64,000 nucleotides of DNA from Glycine soja (Eukaryota > Streptophyta > Magnoliopsida > Fabales > Fabaceae): NCBI RefSeq assembly GCF_004193775.1, contig NC_041019.1:39514966-39578965 (forward strand), written 5' to 3'. Position 1 is the first letter of the stretch. Each line of letters starts with the position of its first letter. The translations under genes were made by a program, and so were the position numbers. Of this stretch, positions 55,301 through 64,000 are shown one piece after another. The notes beneath the pieces are model-generated. The model had not been told where the DNA came from. It saw only the letters and a program-made list of their open reading frames with translations, and searched no databases.

Positions 55301-58300
55301 CATAGGAGTTTACAAATTCCTAAGGCCATAGCCTGAAATTCTGCTTCTGCACTTGACCTTGCAACAACGTTGTTTTTTGCTCCTCCAAGAAAAGTGCAAT
55401 ATCCGGAGGAGGATCTTCTATCATCTACAGATCCAGCATAGTCAGCATCTGTATAGGCCTCGAAAGTCATTTCCTCCCCTTTTTTAAATAAAATTCCCTT
55501 TCCAAGAGTACCTTTCAAGTATTGCAGAATGCAGTAAACAGCTCTAAGATGATTTTCTTTGGGATTATGCATGAACTGACTTACCACTCCCACTGCATAA
55601 GCTATGTCTGGCCTGGTATGAGACAAATAGATTAATTTTCCAACTAGTTTTTGATAGGATTCTCTGTCCATGGTTGCATCTTCAACATATTCACTCAGTC
55701 TGTGATTCTGCTCAATAGGAGTTTCTACTGGTTTGCATCCCAATTTACCAGTTTCAGATAATAAATCCAGCACATATTTATGTTGGGAGATGAAAATACC
55801 ATGACGAGAATGTGCCACTTCAAGGCCAAGAAAGTATTCTAATCTGCCTAGCCCTTTAATCTCAAATTCTCTTATCAAACACTCTTTTAGGATGTCTATT
55901 TTTGCTTTGTCATTCCCTGTTACAACTATATCATTCACATAGAAAATTAGTGTAGTAACTCCCACTGAAGCTGAATACTTAATGAACAAAGTGTGATCTC
56001 CTTGACTTTGTTTATACCTCATTGCCTTCATCACTGTCGCAAACCTGCCAAACCAGGCCCTAGGGGACTGTTTCAACCATAGAGAGCCTTCCTTAGCTTA
56101 CAAACCTTTCCTTTCTCAAAGTTAAACCCAGGTGGTACCTCCATGTAAATTTCCTCTTCAAGGATGCCATGTAGGAAAGCATTCTTGACATCAAATTGCT
56201 GCAAACTCCATCCATAGTTAGCTGCTAGAGATAACAATATTCTAATAGTGTTCATTTTTGCTACAGGAGAAAAAGTCTCGAGGTAGTCAATCCCATATGT
56301 TTGAGTATACCCCTTAGCTACTAACCTTGCCTTATACCTTTCTAGTATCTCATCTGCCTTATATTTAACAGTGAATACCCACTTACAGCCAACAAGTTTC
56401 TTTTCTTTAGGAAGTTCTACTAACTTCCAAGTTTCATTTTTCTCTAGTGCATCCATTTCAACTTTCATAGCTTTTCTCCACTCTTTGCTATCCAGTGCTT
56501 CATTAGCAGTTTTTTGGATAGTGATAGTGTTTAAATGAGTAAGAAAATTTCTATGATTGCTGTACAGTTTATCATAGGACATGAAGTGAGATAATGGATA
56601 CCTTGGCCTGTGTGTACATGTTCTAACTCCTTTCCTTATTGCAATCGGAAAATCCTCAGCATCAATTGGCATATTCTGCTCCTCCAAAACAATCCCATCA
56701 GTCTCAGTGAGTATATTCTGCTCTTTCAAGACAGTCTCATTAGTTTCAGTTTCAGGTATTAGTTCAGAATCTGGAACTTGCACAGGTTGGACAATAGGTT
56801 TTTCCCTTTGTGTATAAACTTGTAGTGGACAGGCAACACTTGGAGTGTGTGTTCTGGTTGTCTTTGGACTCAAAACAGAGGCAGGGGGAGTGTGTATAGA
56901 ACTGGAAGAAATGTGTATAGGACTTGACTCAAGTATTTTGGATTTGCTTGGGGAGATGAATGAAAGATTCTTGAACAAATTATCCTTATCTTCCATGCAT
57001 GAGTTCTCCCCCTGAAGATAAAGTTGGGAAAAGAAAGATTCAGTTTCAACAAAAGTGACATCAATAGACACAAAGACCTTTTTTGTGGCAGGATGATAAC
57101 ACTTGTATCCCTTTTGGGTAAGGGAGTAACCAACAAATATGCATTTGATAGCTCGGGGATCAAGTTTTCCTCAATGAGGAGAATGAACGTGAACAAAGGA
57201 CACACCCAAAGATTCTAGGAACAAGGTTATTTGAAGTTTTAAAGTGTGGGTAAAACTTGGAGAACAGTTGAATGGGACTGTTGTTTTGAAGAGTCTGAGA
57301 GGGTAAATGATTGACCAAGTAGGCAGCAGTAAGGACAGCCTCCCCCAGATACTGTTTTGGAACGTTTGTGTGGAATAAAGATGCTCGGGTAACAGCTAGA
57401 AGATGCCCAATTTTCCATTCAGCCACCCTATTTTGTTGTGGGGAGTGGACACATGATTCATGAATAATTCCATGTTCTTTGAAGAAGGAAGACAATGTTT
57501 GGTTAAAATAATCTTTGGCATTATCAGAACAAAATCGTTTGATGGTTGTATCAAACTGATTTCTTATCATCTGAAAAAAAATTGGAATATCTGATTGACT
57601 TTGCTTTTTTGTTTCAAAAGATACACACAGGATACTCGAGTACAATCATCAATAAAAATGACAAACCAGTGGGCCCCAGATATATTTGAAATGTTGGATG
57701 GACCCCAAACATCACTATGTACCAAGGAAAAAGGAATTGACATTCTATTATTACTGATAGGAAAGCTAACACGTTTGTGTTTTGCAAATTCACAATCATC
57801 ACAATGAAACACTCCTATGTCTAGTCCTTGAAACAAGCTAGGAAACATAATTTTTAGAGTGCTAAATGAAGGGTGACCTAAACGATAGTGACACAACTAG
57901 ATGTCTTTATTGTGGGATCCTAGTGACTCTGACAGCAAAGACAATGGAAGTTGACTCAAGAAGGTAGAGCCCATTTTCCTCCCTAGCAAATCTAATCATC
58001 TCCCCCATTCCTTGATCCTGAAATTTGCGAAGTGTGGGAGAGAATGTCACTAAACATTGTAAATCTGTTGTAAGTTTATGAATAGAAAGCAGTTTGGCAG
58101 ATAATTTGGGCACATGTAAAACATCTTTCAAAATTAAATCTTGACTTAGGAGAATGTCTCCCTTTCCAGCAACTGTAATAAATGTGCCATCTGTAGTCGC
58201 AATTTTTTTATTGCTAGGACAAGGCCTATATGAGATGAATTCAGTAGAGGAATGGGTCATGTGATCCGTAGCTCCAAAATCAACAACCCATGCCCCTTGG

Positions 58301-60886
58301 GTAGTAGATTGTAGATGTTGAGAGCATAGGCTTGGGAAGTACCTGAGAATGCCAAGGAAGAGCTACCTGTGTTTGTGGGTTTGACTTAAGTCTCTAGGAC
58401 TTCTCTCAATTTTTTAACTTCTTCTGTATTATAATCTGTAAGGGGTCTGGAAGGTCTGTTTGCTGCAGCACCTAATTGAACCAGGTGGGCTTGTGCTGGC
58501 TCTCCTCATTGAGTACCTTTGGTGGTCCAATTTTGGTTCGGATATGGCGGCTTACCATTAAGTTTTCAGCATTTGTCTTGAGTGGTCTTCGCTTCTTACA
58601 AAAGGTATACCATAGAGAATCCTTGTTCTCCCCTTTGTTGATCTCCATCTTGGGGGCTACACCTCCAGGTTGACTGGTCTGCCATTGATCAATCTTCTTT
58701 CCCTTTTGTGCAATTAAGGCAAAACTTTCTGGGGATTGAGGCTCCATTATCACCCCCCTACGTGCTTCTTCTGCCTGGAAGGCAACCATGGTTTCGTTGA
58801 GTGAGGATAACTCCTATCCTAGCACCTGAATTCTTACAGGATCAAACTCACTATTTAGTCCTGTCAAGAACTTATAGATTCTGTCCTTCTCCTTGTAACG
58901 TTTAAGTAAATCAGCATCTTCTGTGCATTTTGCTTCAAATTGTTCATAATGGTCTAACACCAGCCAAAGATTTTGCAGATTCTGGGCATACTCACTAACG
59001 GATCGGTCTCCTTGTTTGGTAGTCGCGATCTTCATCTTTATTTCATAAATTTGAGCAGCATCACCAACCTTGGAATAGTTTTGTTTACAGCTATCCCACA
59101 CATCCTTGGCAGTCTTCATGAACATGCAAGCATCGCTCACCTCTGACACCATGGAATTCCACAGCCACAACATCTCTACTGCATCTGTTTCATCCCATGC
59201 ACTTATTGTCTGTGGATTTGGGGCTTCTTTCCCAGTAAGATGATTCAATTTGCCCTTCCCTTTTAGAAAGGTTTGGACAAAGTGAGACCATTTGAGGTAG
59301 TTTTTGCCATTGAGACGAAGAAGGTTGGATTGAATATTTTGTAGCTCAACAGTGCCGGTATTTTCTGCCTGGGCAGGGTTATTGGCTGCTGCAGACATTC
59401 TCAGTTTTGTTGAGTGAGATTCAAAGACGTGGAGGGTGTTTTAGGGCAGGAAAAAAAAATTGGCAATATAGGCCGTCAAAGGGAGGGGAAAAAAAAAGGC
59501 AATGCAGGCCGCGCAGCGGAAGAAAAAGAAAACGTGTGGCAGTGCAGGCCACGAGTTTACACAGGCTCCCACAGATTTTGGAGCGCTGATACCATGTCAA
59601 AGGATAATTTTCTGATTCATATTGATATAAGAGCATGTGCTCTTAAATAGAATACAAGGTAATCTAAAAAAGGAAACTCCTAAACTAATGCTCATCATTG
59701 TATCTGCTGTCAATTCCTATAATTAAGGGTCAATGATTCCTGGTCATAAATACAAAATATGTAGCTAATCAAATCTCCTAATAATGGGATTTAAATCCTA
59801 TCTATAAAAGGAAATAAAATATATAGTGAGGTCCTGACAAAATGTTACTATCTAGAAGCTCATATATGATCTGTTATTTATTAAATCTCTGTTATCATGG
59901 TTCAATTTTTCTGATGGAATGGTAAGTTAGTAGAGCTGGCATTAAAAGGTATATTTAGTCCTGTCAGCCTGGTATGTGACTAACATTTTCCAAGTTTGGC
60001 TTGAAGGACAAATTGATGAAATTTATTTTGTTTAGATGGGAATAGGTTTTATCCTATGTGTAGTGTAGATTGTTCATTACTTGGATTTGAGTTTTTTGAA
60101 TTATTTTCATATACAGGTAAATGGAAGTGTTTTGCCTGCTTCAGTAATATCATTATACTGCACTTATCTCTGCTATAGTGCACTGGCTAGTGAACCAAGA
60201 GATTATGAGTGCAATGGTCTTCACAAACACTCAAAAGCTGTTTCCACTGGCACCATTACTTTGGGTTTAGCTACAACTGTTCTATCTGTTGTTTATTCTG
60301 CTGTGCGTGCTGGATCTTCTGCTGCAGTGCTTTCCCCACCAAGCTCCCCTCGTGCTGGTAAATATTCTTAAAATCCAATATTTCTATTCATTGCTGTGTC
60401 AAGTATGCACAACTCAAAAGTTGGGCACCACATATCTGAGTTTGAAATCTAAGTATGGTTTTTATTGGCCTTGAAGCTGAATTTGATTTTGGAATATGGT
60501 GCCATGAAGGAAAATAATAAACTGTCTTATTATTTGATTAGCATTAAATTACAAAAATTGCCACATGCTAATAGTGACAATCTGCCATTTCTGGTGATTC
60601 TGCAGGTAAGCCTTTGCTTCCATTGGATGCAAAGGAGGATGAAGAGAAGGAGAAAGCAAAGCCAGTTACATATTCATATGCCTTCTTCCACTTGATTTTC
60701 TCTCTTGCTAGCATGTATTCTGCAATGCTTCTGACAGGTTGGTCTACATCTGTTGGAGAGAGCGGGAAGTTGGTTGACGTGGGCTGGCCTTCTGTGTGGG
60801 TTCGAATCATCACTTCCTGGGCAACTGCTCTTTTGTACTTATGGTCTCTCATAGCTCCTATCATGTTCCCAGAAAGGGAGTTCTGA
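52399..60886 (+). CDS. SERINC/TMS1-family membrane protein, six exons, 410 aa
   Basis: Exons: 52399-52582, 53371-53610, 54259-54370, 54484-54658, 60117-60357 and 60606-60886, all with GT/AG introns and a continuous frame of 1,233 nt. The protein starts with a Cys-rich segment ([19 protein letters not shown]) and has about ten hydrophobic segments, for example [15 protein letters not shown] (about 38-52), [17 protein letters not shown] (about 90-106), [37 protein letters not shown] and [20 protein letters not shown]. It ends [17 protein letters not shown]. The [18 protein letters not shown] loop region and [20 protein letters not shown] near the C-terminus are family hallmarks (the first reads [14 protein letters not shown] here). 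Length equals the usual 400-420 of plant members. SERINC proteins are multipass proteins linked to serine/phospholipid metabolism, and animal members scramble phospholipids; the plant role is little known. Intron 4 is 5.5 kb because of an antisense retrotransposon. Confidence 0.93.
54753..54997 (-). repeat. 3' LTR of the intronic copia element
   Basis: TGTCAGAATCTCAC...CTGACA on the minus strand. The adjacent minus-strand polypurine tract reads ACTTGAGAGGGAG. Confidence 0.9.
55138..58310 (-). pseudogene. Copia pol of the intronic element (protease, integrase, RT, RNase H)
   Basis: Protease start [15 protein letters not shown] (58300-58250), where the family has DSGAT. Pre-integrase with [20 protein letters not shown] (57896) and [10 protein letters not shown]. 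Integrase core [20 protein letters not shown], then [20 protein letters not shown] and [11 protein letters not shown] (usual N-G-V-A-E-R-K). [42 protein letters not shown], a stop at 56074 after KALYG, then [12 protein letters not shown] where YVDD is usual. RNase [21 protein letters not shown] and [20 protein letters not shown], with a frameshift at the end. Changes at protease and RT catalytic motifs mean it is inactive. Confidence 0.88.
58472..59398 (-). pseudogene. Copia gag of the intronic element
   Basis: The first frame (59398-58814) has 194 codons: [40 protein letters not shown], then the UBN2 region with [40 protein letters not shown] and [21 protein letters not shown] stop ends it after DPVRIQVLG. 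The next frame (58789-58472) has [20 protein letters not shown] and a degraded zinc-knuckle area ([12 protein letters not shown]). The N-terminal half is well preserved. Confidence 0.85.
59580..59594 (-). other. Primer-binding site of the intronic copia element
   Basis: Minus strand reads TGGTATCAGCGCTCC next to the LTR, matching the initiator tRNA-Met type. Confidence 0.85.
59595..59839 (-). repeat. 5' LTR of the intronic copia element
   Basis: Partner of 54753-54997; TATA-like TATAAAAGGAAAT on the plus strand lies in the AT-rich outer part. Confidence 0.9.
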
Positions 60887-61903
60887 GCATCATGTTCCTC
60901 AGTTTCAAGGTTCTGAGGGAAAATGTGTCACCTAACTACTATATAGTCGAGTGGTGTTGCTTTTTATAATAGGATATACAAGTATGCATCTATGCCAACA
61001 TACATGCGAATAAATTGTTACGAATGACATATGATTAAGTGGTGTGCTTTTAACTGTATAGTGAAAGATTTGTCCCATGAACGAATCTATATTTGTCCAT
61101 ATGGTCTGTTTCTGCATCTAAAGTATGCAATTTCACTGTCTTGTATGTGTTGTGACTGATCTTTAAAATCGAAAGTAGAATGAATGAGACAATTCTTGAT
61201 GAAAATGATAGGTGAAACACAGGAGAGTTTTAGTGCATGTTTGGATACAGCATTTTTCAGAGAAATAATTACTTTAGGCTTATTTACATATACTCCTATT
61301 ATTTTGGTTTTCTTCAATACTTTTTTGCTTAAATTTGGTCTGCTTTTAATTGTTGTAATCAATTTTTCCCATCACTTTTTCTGATTACGTAAAACTTAAA
61401 GTCCTTATTTTTTATTCGAATCGTAAGAGTGTTGGATGGATTTGAGATAATGATAAATGATTTAAAGACTCAGACGTCACGTTTGATTTAATTTGAAACA
61501 TTTTGTAAGATGAAATCCTAAGGTCCGTTTTGGAGAGGGAGAAGTGTAGGATCTTTTACTTTTGAGTGAACATGATTTTTTGATTGGTTAGTTGAGTATG
61601 GTATGCTTGGAATAGTGGTGTGGTAAATCACAATTGTCTTTAAAACTAGTGGATGTGAAGTACTTTTCAACAACAAAGGTTTATCTTATTGATGTGAGGT
61701 TGGTTACATGGACTTTACAACATAATTTGGCATAGATAACTAAAATTTCAAAAATATTATTTAATTGATCAAATATTGTTTAAAGCAAAATTATTTCAAT
61801 AATGAAGTGTCTTTTTTCATTAGTAATATTTATTGCATTTTTAGAATTTTTTTCTTTTGTAACCGATGAGAGAGATGTAATTATAGTTCGAGTATCAAAT
61901 AAT
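60887..61903. other. Intergenic stretch after SERINC
   Basis: AT-rich sequence containing the SERINC 3' region; ORFs at 61087-61384 have no recognised domain. Confidence 0.4.
61009..61014 (+). terminator. Candidate polyadenylation signal of the SERINC gene
   Basis: AATAAA about 125 bp after the stop codon, in an AT-rich 3' region. Confidence 0.4.
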
Positions 61904-62713
61904 TTAAACTAAAGTTACTTTGAATGAATTGAACTTCATCAAAACAATCCAAAGTTGTAAAACCCACAAGGGGCCTCCTCGTACACTACTAACATTTTGA
62001 CCAAGATTCATCTTTTGGTTATCATGTTGAAAAGAGATTTGATATAACAAGGCTAAGAAATAAGAACCTAGGGTAATCGATCTACCAAACATGATCAAGG
62101 AAATAATAGTGGAAAATTTGCTAATAATAGTTTTGGCTAAAGTACAGATAAAATACCTGCTAAACTTATACATTAAGAAGGTTGCATGTTTAACAATAAT
62201 AGTACCATACCCTTTTTTTAACATTGGATGTGATGAAAGTTGTACAAGTGCTATTGGTTCAGGAGTACTTAATGTTGTGGTCATCTTTGGCTAGGTCTTT
62301 GAGGGCAAGCACTTCATCACCCTATACTTGAAAGGCCCAACATCTATTGGAAGTCCATAGGGTTGGTCCCATCATGCCAAGGAGAAAAAAGCCATTTATG
62401 GCAATGGACCAAAAGCTGATGAGAGCGAAAAGAAAAGGCCAATTTAGGGTTGAGAAAATAATCATCTCATGAATACGTTCGTTCCAATCATTGGCCTTTT
62501 CGGGTGAAACCCAATTACACCAATTAAACATAAATAAGAGGTATGAGGCCAAGTCTGAACATATGAGGGAAGCCTTGCCAATTTATAATCCTCAACATTG
62601 ATTGGGAGAAGGCTTTTGGTTGAATAAAGGTTAAGCCTATTGAATTCAAACTGAATTGTGATGAACTGTTTCAAATTTCTTTTCAATTCGCTCAAATTGA
62701 ATTGAATTGTCAA
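61904..62713 (-). pseudogene. Plant-mobile-domain (PMD) protein fragment
   Basis: Minus-strand pieces resemble the plant mobile domain of transposon-derived and MAIN/MAIL-type proteins: an N-terminal part (62640-62460) with LPINVEDYKLARLPSYVQTW, then stops and frame changes, then an open frame at 62284-61904 with FICTLAKTIISKFSTIISLI, GSYFLALLYQISFQHDN and VRGGPLWVLQLWIVLMKFN. The block G-P-x-W-x-L-Q-x-W is a PMD hallmark. Assignment is by motif resemblance only. Confidence 0.55.
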
Positions 62714-62989
62714 ACAGTTCAGGCAAACTTAACCAAACTACTTTAGAGGTGTTTCAAACAAAAAGCATGAACAGAAAAGCTATGGACGATAGACAAAGTA
62801 TTAGTCATTGGACAATACTACTTATGCGTCCAACCCTAAGAAGACAAGTGCTTTCACACTTGACTCGCAATACAAAAGTTATGGAACAGTTACTCAATCC
62901 TCAAGAATTGAAAATAGTCACTAAAAGTAACGTCCATATGCATAGTAAGAAACTCATGCCAAAGGGCACAAAAGGGAAGATTTAAATTG
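62714..62989. other. Stretch with an unassigned ORF
   Basis: The ORF at 62707-62985 is Lys/Gln-rich with no recognised domain. Confidence 0.3.
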
Positions 62990-63906
62990 TTTTGTCATGA
63001 CATTCTTAATTCCTTTTGTGTTATGTTGTTAATGTTTCTTTCGATTTGTACGCTGAAAGTCAACTCTGAGCACTAGGCAACACTGGCAAAATGTACTTCT
63101 CTGAAGATATGTTGCAGAAAGTGTTTGTGGTCCCCACTCTCTCTTTCTGCATAGTAGTGACCTCGTGTCAAGCGCCAATGCTATTAGACAATGACTAGTT
63201 GGGATCTCTCAGAGGATCGAAGCTCTAAAGTCTATATAAAGCTTAAAGATATTTGCATTAAGGTTGTTGAATTACAAAAGAATAGTTTAAGACAAAACGA
63301 ACAAGTGTTGTAATGTTGCCAGTCAATTAGATGAAAAAAACTCGAGTAAATCTTAGCTTTGCTAAGTTAGAGAGCTTCATTGTATTCGAGCTTACTATGT
63401 AAACACTTTTTAAGTGATTATAAAACATTTCTTTCAAACATACATTATTTGTGAAAGCCAAGAGTGACTTAGTGACAAAGAATACTTGGGTCTTAGTCTC
63501 AGGGGGAGATTAAGTGTAGTGCTAGGAGTGGCCTAGAAAGTACTCGTTGTAGCTAGAAGTGACATAGAAATACTTGGTTGTAATCAAAGATTTTATTAAT
63601 GAAACCCTTCAAGGTTTGAAGTAGAACTAGACGTAGCCCAAGAGTTGGATGAACCAACATAAAACCTTTGTGTTTTCATTACTGCTTCTACATAACTTGT
63701 TCTTTTTTGTAAGTCACTTTTACACTATCATATCCAAGTTTTGTGAACTAATTTTCTAAGGACAAAGTAATTTCAAAGTTCAAACCCCTTGGATGAAATC
63801 CTTTGTCCATTAATATTTGTTTGACAAAAGCTTTTGATAGTTGTCAAAAGACTAAGTTTTATCCTTCGCACTATTCAATCCCCCTTCTAGTGTGTTTCAA
63901 GTACTT
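62990..63906 (+). repeat. LTR of another copia-type element
   Basis: A TATATAAA box lies at 63233-63240, a CTCAGGGGGAGATTAAGTG run at 63499-63518, and the end TCAATCCCCCTTCTAGTGTG at 63877-63896 is typical of Sirevirus-type LTR ends. It precedes a primer-like site. The start near 62990 is approximate. Confidence 0.55.
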
Positions 63907-63910
63907 TAGT

Positions 63911-64000
63911 TGGTATTAGTACTTGGCCTCTAGGTTGAGCTCTTAACAGAGTAGAGGAAAGACAACTCCTGAAACGATAGAAGAAGGATATGCTGTGAAC
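63911..64000 (+). mobile_element. Primer-site-like sequence and gag start of the copia element
   Basis: TGGTATTAGTACTT at 63911-63924 resembles a degenerate TGGTATCAGAGC site. The last 50 bp encode GKTTPETIEEGYAVN, which may be the start of a copia gag. The element runs off the window. Confidence 0.4.

Larger units (their letters stand above)
54753..59839 (-). mobile_element. Complete copia retrotransposon inside SERINC intron 4
   Basis: LTRs of 245 bp at 54753-54997 and 59595-59839, flanked by the 5-bp duplication AAATG (54748-54752 and 59840-59844). Minus-strand order: gag, protease, integrase, RT, RNase H, the copia order. By eye the LTRs differ at about 8 of 245 positions. The ORFs carry a few stops and frameshifts, so the element is structurally complete but inactive. 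It runs antisense to SERINC. Confidence 0.93.

Overview
The window looks like a plant nuclear genome, most probably a legume and probably soybean (Glycine). It is AT-rich, genes have introns, and mobile DNA fills most of it: CACTA elements with Tgm-like termini, Sirevirus-type copia elements, an Ogre/Tat-like Ty3 element, a LINE tail and a small copia element. The species call is an inference from repeat families; no organellar or bacterial signal was seen.

Layout. 1-3049: 5' LTR, primer site and leader of a minus-strand LTR retroelement, inserted into the transposase gene of a CACTA element. 3051-12714: the rest of that CACTA element, with a decayed tnp2-type transposase and a second ORF, fragments of four unrelated host genes (dienelactone-hydrolase family, receptor-like cytoplasmic kinase, an unnamed conserved plant family, NPH3/BTB family), a subterminal inverted-repeat array and a right terminus ending TAGTG. 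13765 onward: the end of a second CACTA element facing the first, followed by minus-strand fragments of a PDR/ABCG transporter and a nucleobase-ascorbate transporter, interrupted by an old Sirevirus-type LTR between 270-bp direct duplications. 19255-29244: a 10-kb Ogre/Tat-like element (LTR, tRNA primer site, extra ORF1, intact 834-aa gag-protease ORF with G-patch, broken RT-RNase H-integrase). 29245-32697: a tandem duplication of LTR plus flank. 33205-33508: a foldback element. 34364-41231: a complete but non-autonomous Sirevirus-like element with a 5-bp target duplication. 41520-42310: LINE tail. 43100 to about 49160: a decayed autonomous-type Sirevirus. 52399-60886: the one clearly intact host gene, a SERINC/TMS1 membrane protein of 410 aa in six exons, with a complete antisense copia element in intron 4. 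61904-62713: a plant-mobile-domain pseudogene. About 62990 to the end: LTR and gag start of another copia element.

Four observations stand out. (1) Two CACTA ends about 1 kb apart each carry a string of captured, intron-containing host-gene fragments. (2) The Sirevirus-type LTRs hold two families of stem-loops in the presumed transcribed leader; each family has a constant loop (one is GGGTACA, containing self-complementary GTAC) on different but self-complementary stems, and one stem shows a compensatory change between old and young copies. (3) The same LTRs and their internal region carry pairs of the palindrome GTAATCGATTAC with centres 21-22 bp apart. (4) The Sirevirus-like element at 34364-41231 encodes only gag and one ORF of unknown role. 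Apart from SERINC, and perhaps a small exon head-to-head with it, nothing here need be a functioning host gene.
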